Made by a program: the position numbers and the translations under genes. The notes beneath the pieces are model-generated. The model had not been told where the DNA came from. It was given only the letters and a program-made list of their open reading frames with translations, and did no database searches. A stretch of 64,000 nt of DNA, from positions 40,896,819 to 40,960,818 of the forward strand of contig JAPTYO010000008.1 in NCBI GenBank assembly GCA_036873135.1, read 5' to 3'. Of this stretch, positions 63,259 to 64,000 are shown piece by piece. Position 1 is the first letter of the stretch; each line of letters begins with the position of its first letter. The DNA is from Clarkia xantiana subsp. parviflora. Its lineage: Eukaryota; Streptophyta; Magnoliopsida; Myrtales; Onagraceae.

Positions 63259-64000
63259 ACTCAAATTGGCATCATCATCGTCTGCACTATCAACAATGTT
63301 TCCAACATCAGTGAAAATGTTCACTATTCTCATCTTTCAAACAAGGTATAAATACTGTTTTGCAGGCAAAGCGTTAGTGAAAATATCTGTCAATTGTTCA
63401 TCTGTCTTAACATGCTCAGTACAAATAACACCATCCAACGATTTTTAACGAACAAAATGACTGATTTCAATATGTTTGGTCCTCTCGTGAAAAAATTGGA
63501 GTAGAAACTATTTGCAAAGCAGCTTTGTTATCATAAAATAATTTTGAAGGACCTTTTTGAATAAAACCAAGTTCAACTAATAAACCTGTTAACCACACAA
63601 TCTCAGAAACAGCATGACCTATACTTCTATATTCAGCTTCAGCAGGAGATTTTAAAACTGTATCATGCTTCTTAACTTTCCATGAAATAAGAGATTCACC
63701 CAGCTTCACACATAACCAGTAAGTGACCTTCTGGTCTCTAAGCAATTCCCCCATTCAGAATCACAGGAAACATATAATTCATGACTGCTAAAAGATGAGA
63801 GCAAGATGCCCTTACCAAGTTCATTCTTAATCTACCTGACCACACGAAAAACAACATCATAATGGGACTGCTTTGGTGCCTTTAAAAATTGACTCAAATT
63901 TTGCACTGCAAAGCTAATGTCAGGCCTGGTGATTGTAAGATAAAGAAGTTTTTCAATAGGCTTTTTGAAAGAGGTAATATCAGATAAAACATTATCAATT
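63259..64000 (-). pseudogene. Ty1/copia RT-RNase H remnant
   Basis: From the window edge the minus strand encodes the end of copia RT (YLTITRPDISFAVQNLSQFL), then the RNase H with SPAEAEYRSIGHAVSEIVWL and YDNKAALQI. After a frame change near 63485 it continues with TKHIEISHFVR, a stop, then KSLDGVICTEHVKTDEQL and ALPAKQYLY. Stops and frame changes show decay. The rest of pol lies beyond the window. Confidence 0.9.

Overview
This window is nuclear DNA from a flowering plant (species not determined). It is almost entirely nested LTR retrotransposons of the Ty3/gypsy Tat lineage. The evidence is Gag, protease, reverse transcriptase, two RNase H domains and integrase; TG...CA LTRs with 5-bp target-site duplications (TSDs); and a spliced antisense extra gene (aORF) carrying the plant 'putative gypsy type transposon' domain (PF04195) near the 3' LTR. 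No bacterial genes, tRNA, rRNA or CRISPR were seen.

Layout. 1-9765: element A (minus), gag-pol plus aORF, left LTR cut by the window edge. 9766-14273 and 24111-24922: element E (plus), of which only the 3' part is visible, split by element D (14274-24110, minus, TSD ATACT). 24332-33384: element F (plus), which appears to share an LTR with E; its far LTR carries a solo LTR (32401-33073, TSD GAGAT). 33385-36807: the 3' remnant of element G. 36925-37460: a Mutator-like MITE with a 9-bp TSD. 38048-51464: element B (minus, same family as A), with the deletion derivative C (38194-41159, TSD GCAAG) inside its left LTR. 51482-61913: element H (plus, same family as D, TSD GCCAT). B and H both sit in one exon of a histidine/glycine-rich host gene whose two ends are at 61914-62204 and 37992-38047. 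62584-64000: a decayed Ty1/copia element on the minus strand.

Shared design. Every better-preserved family has sense gag (with or without pol) and an antisense aORF converging on a tandem-repeat array. The aORF has its own TATA-like box. In A, B and D it starts with a 4-7 nt first exon followed directly by GTAAG. A and B have a complete but broken pol. D, H and F have no RT or integrase; instead a second gag-like module with its own CHHC zinc knuckle follows the protease, so they look non-autonomous. Two cis-structures recur: a GAGTCAAG/CTTGACTC stem next to the polypurine tract in D, E, F, G and H, and a GGAGAGGG...CCCCTCTTGCAGG leader motif in nearly all LTR types.

No element looks fully functional: each coding region carries nonsense codons, frameshifts or deletions, described in the entries. 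Exact splice sites, some LTR ends and tRNA primer identity were judged by eye.
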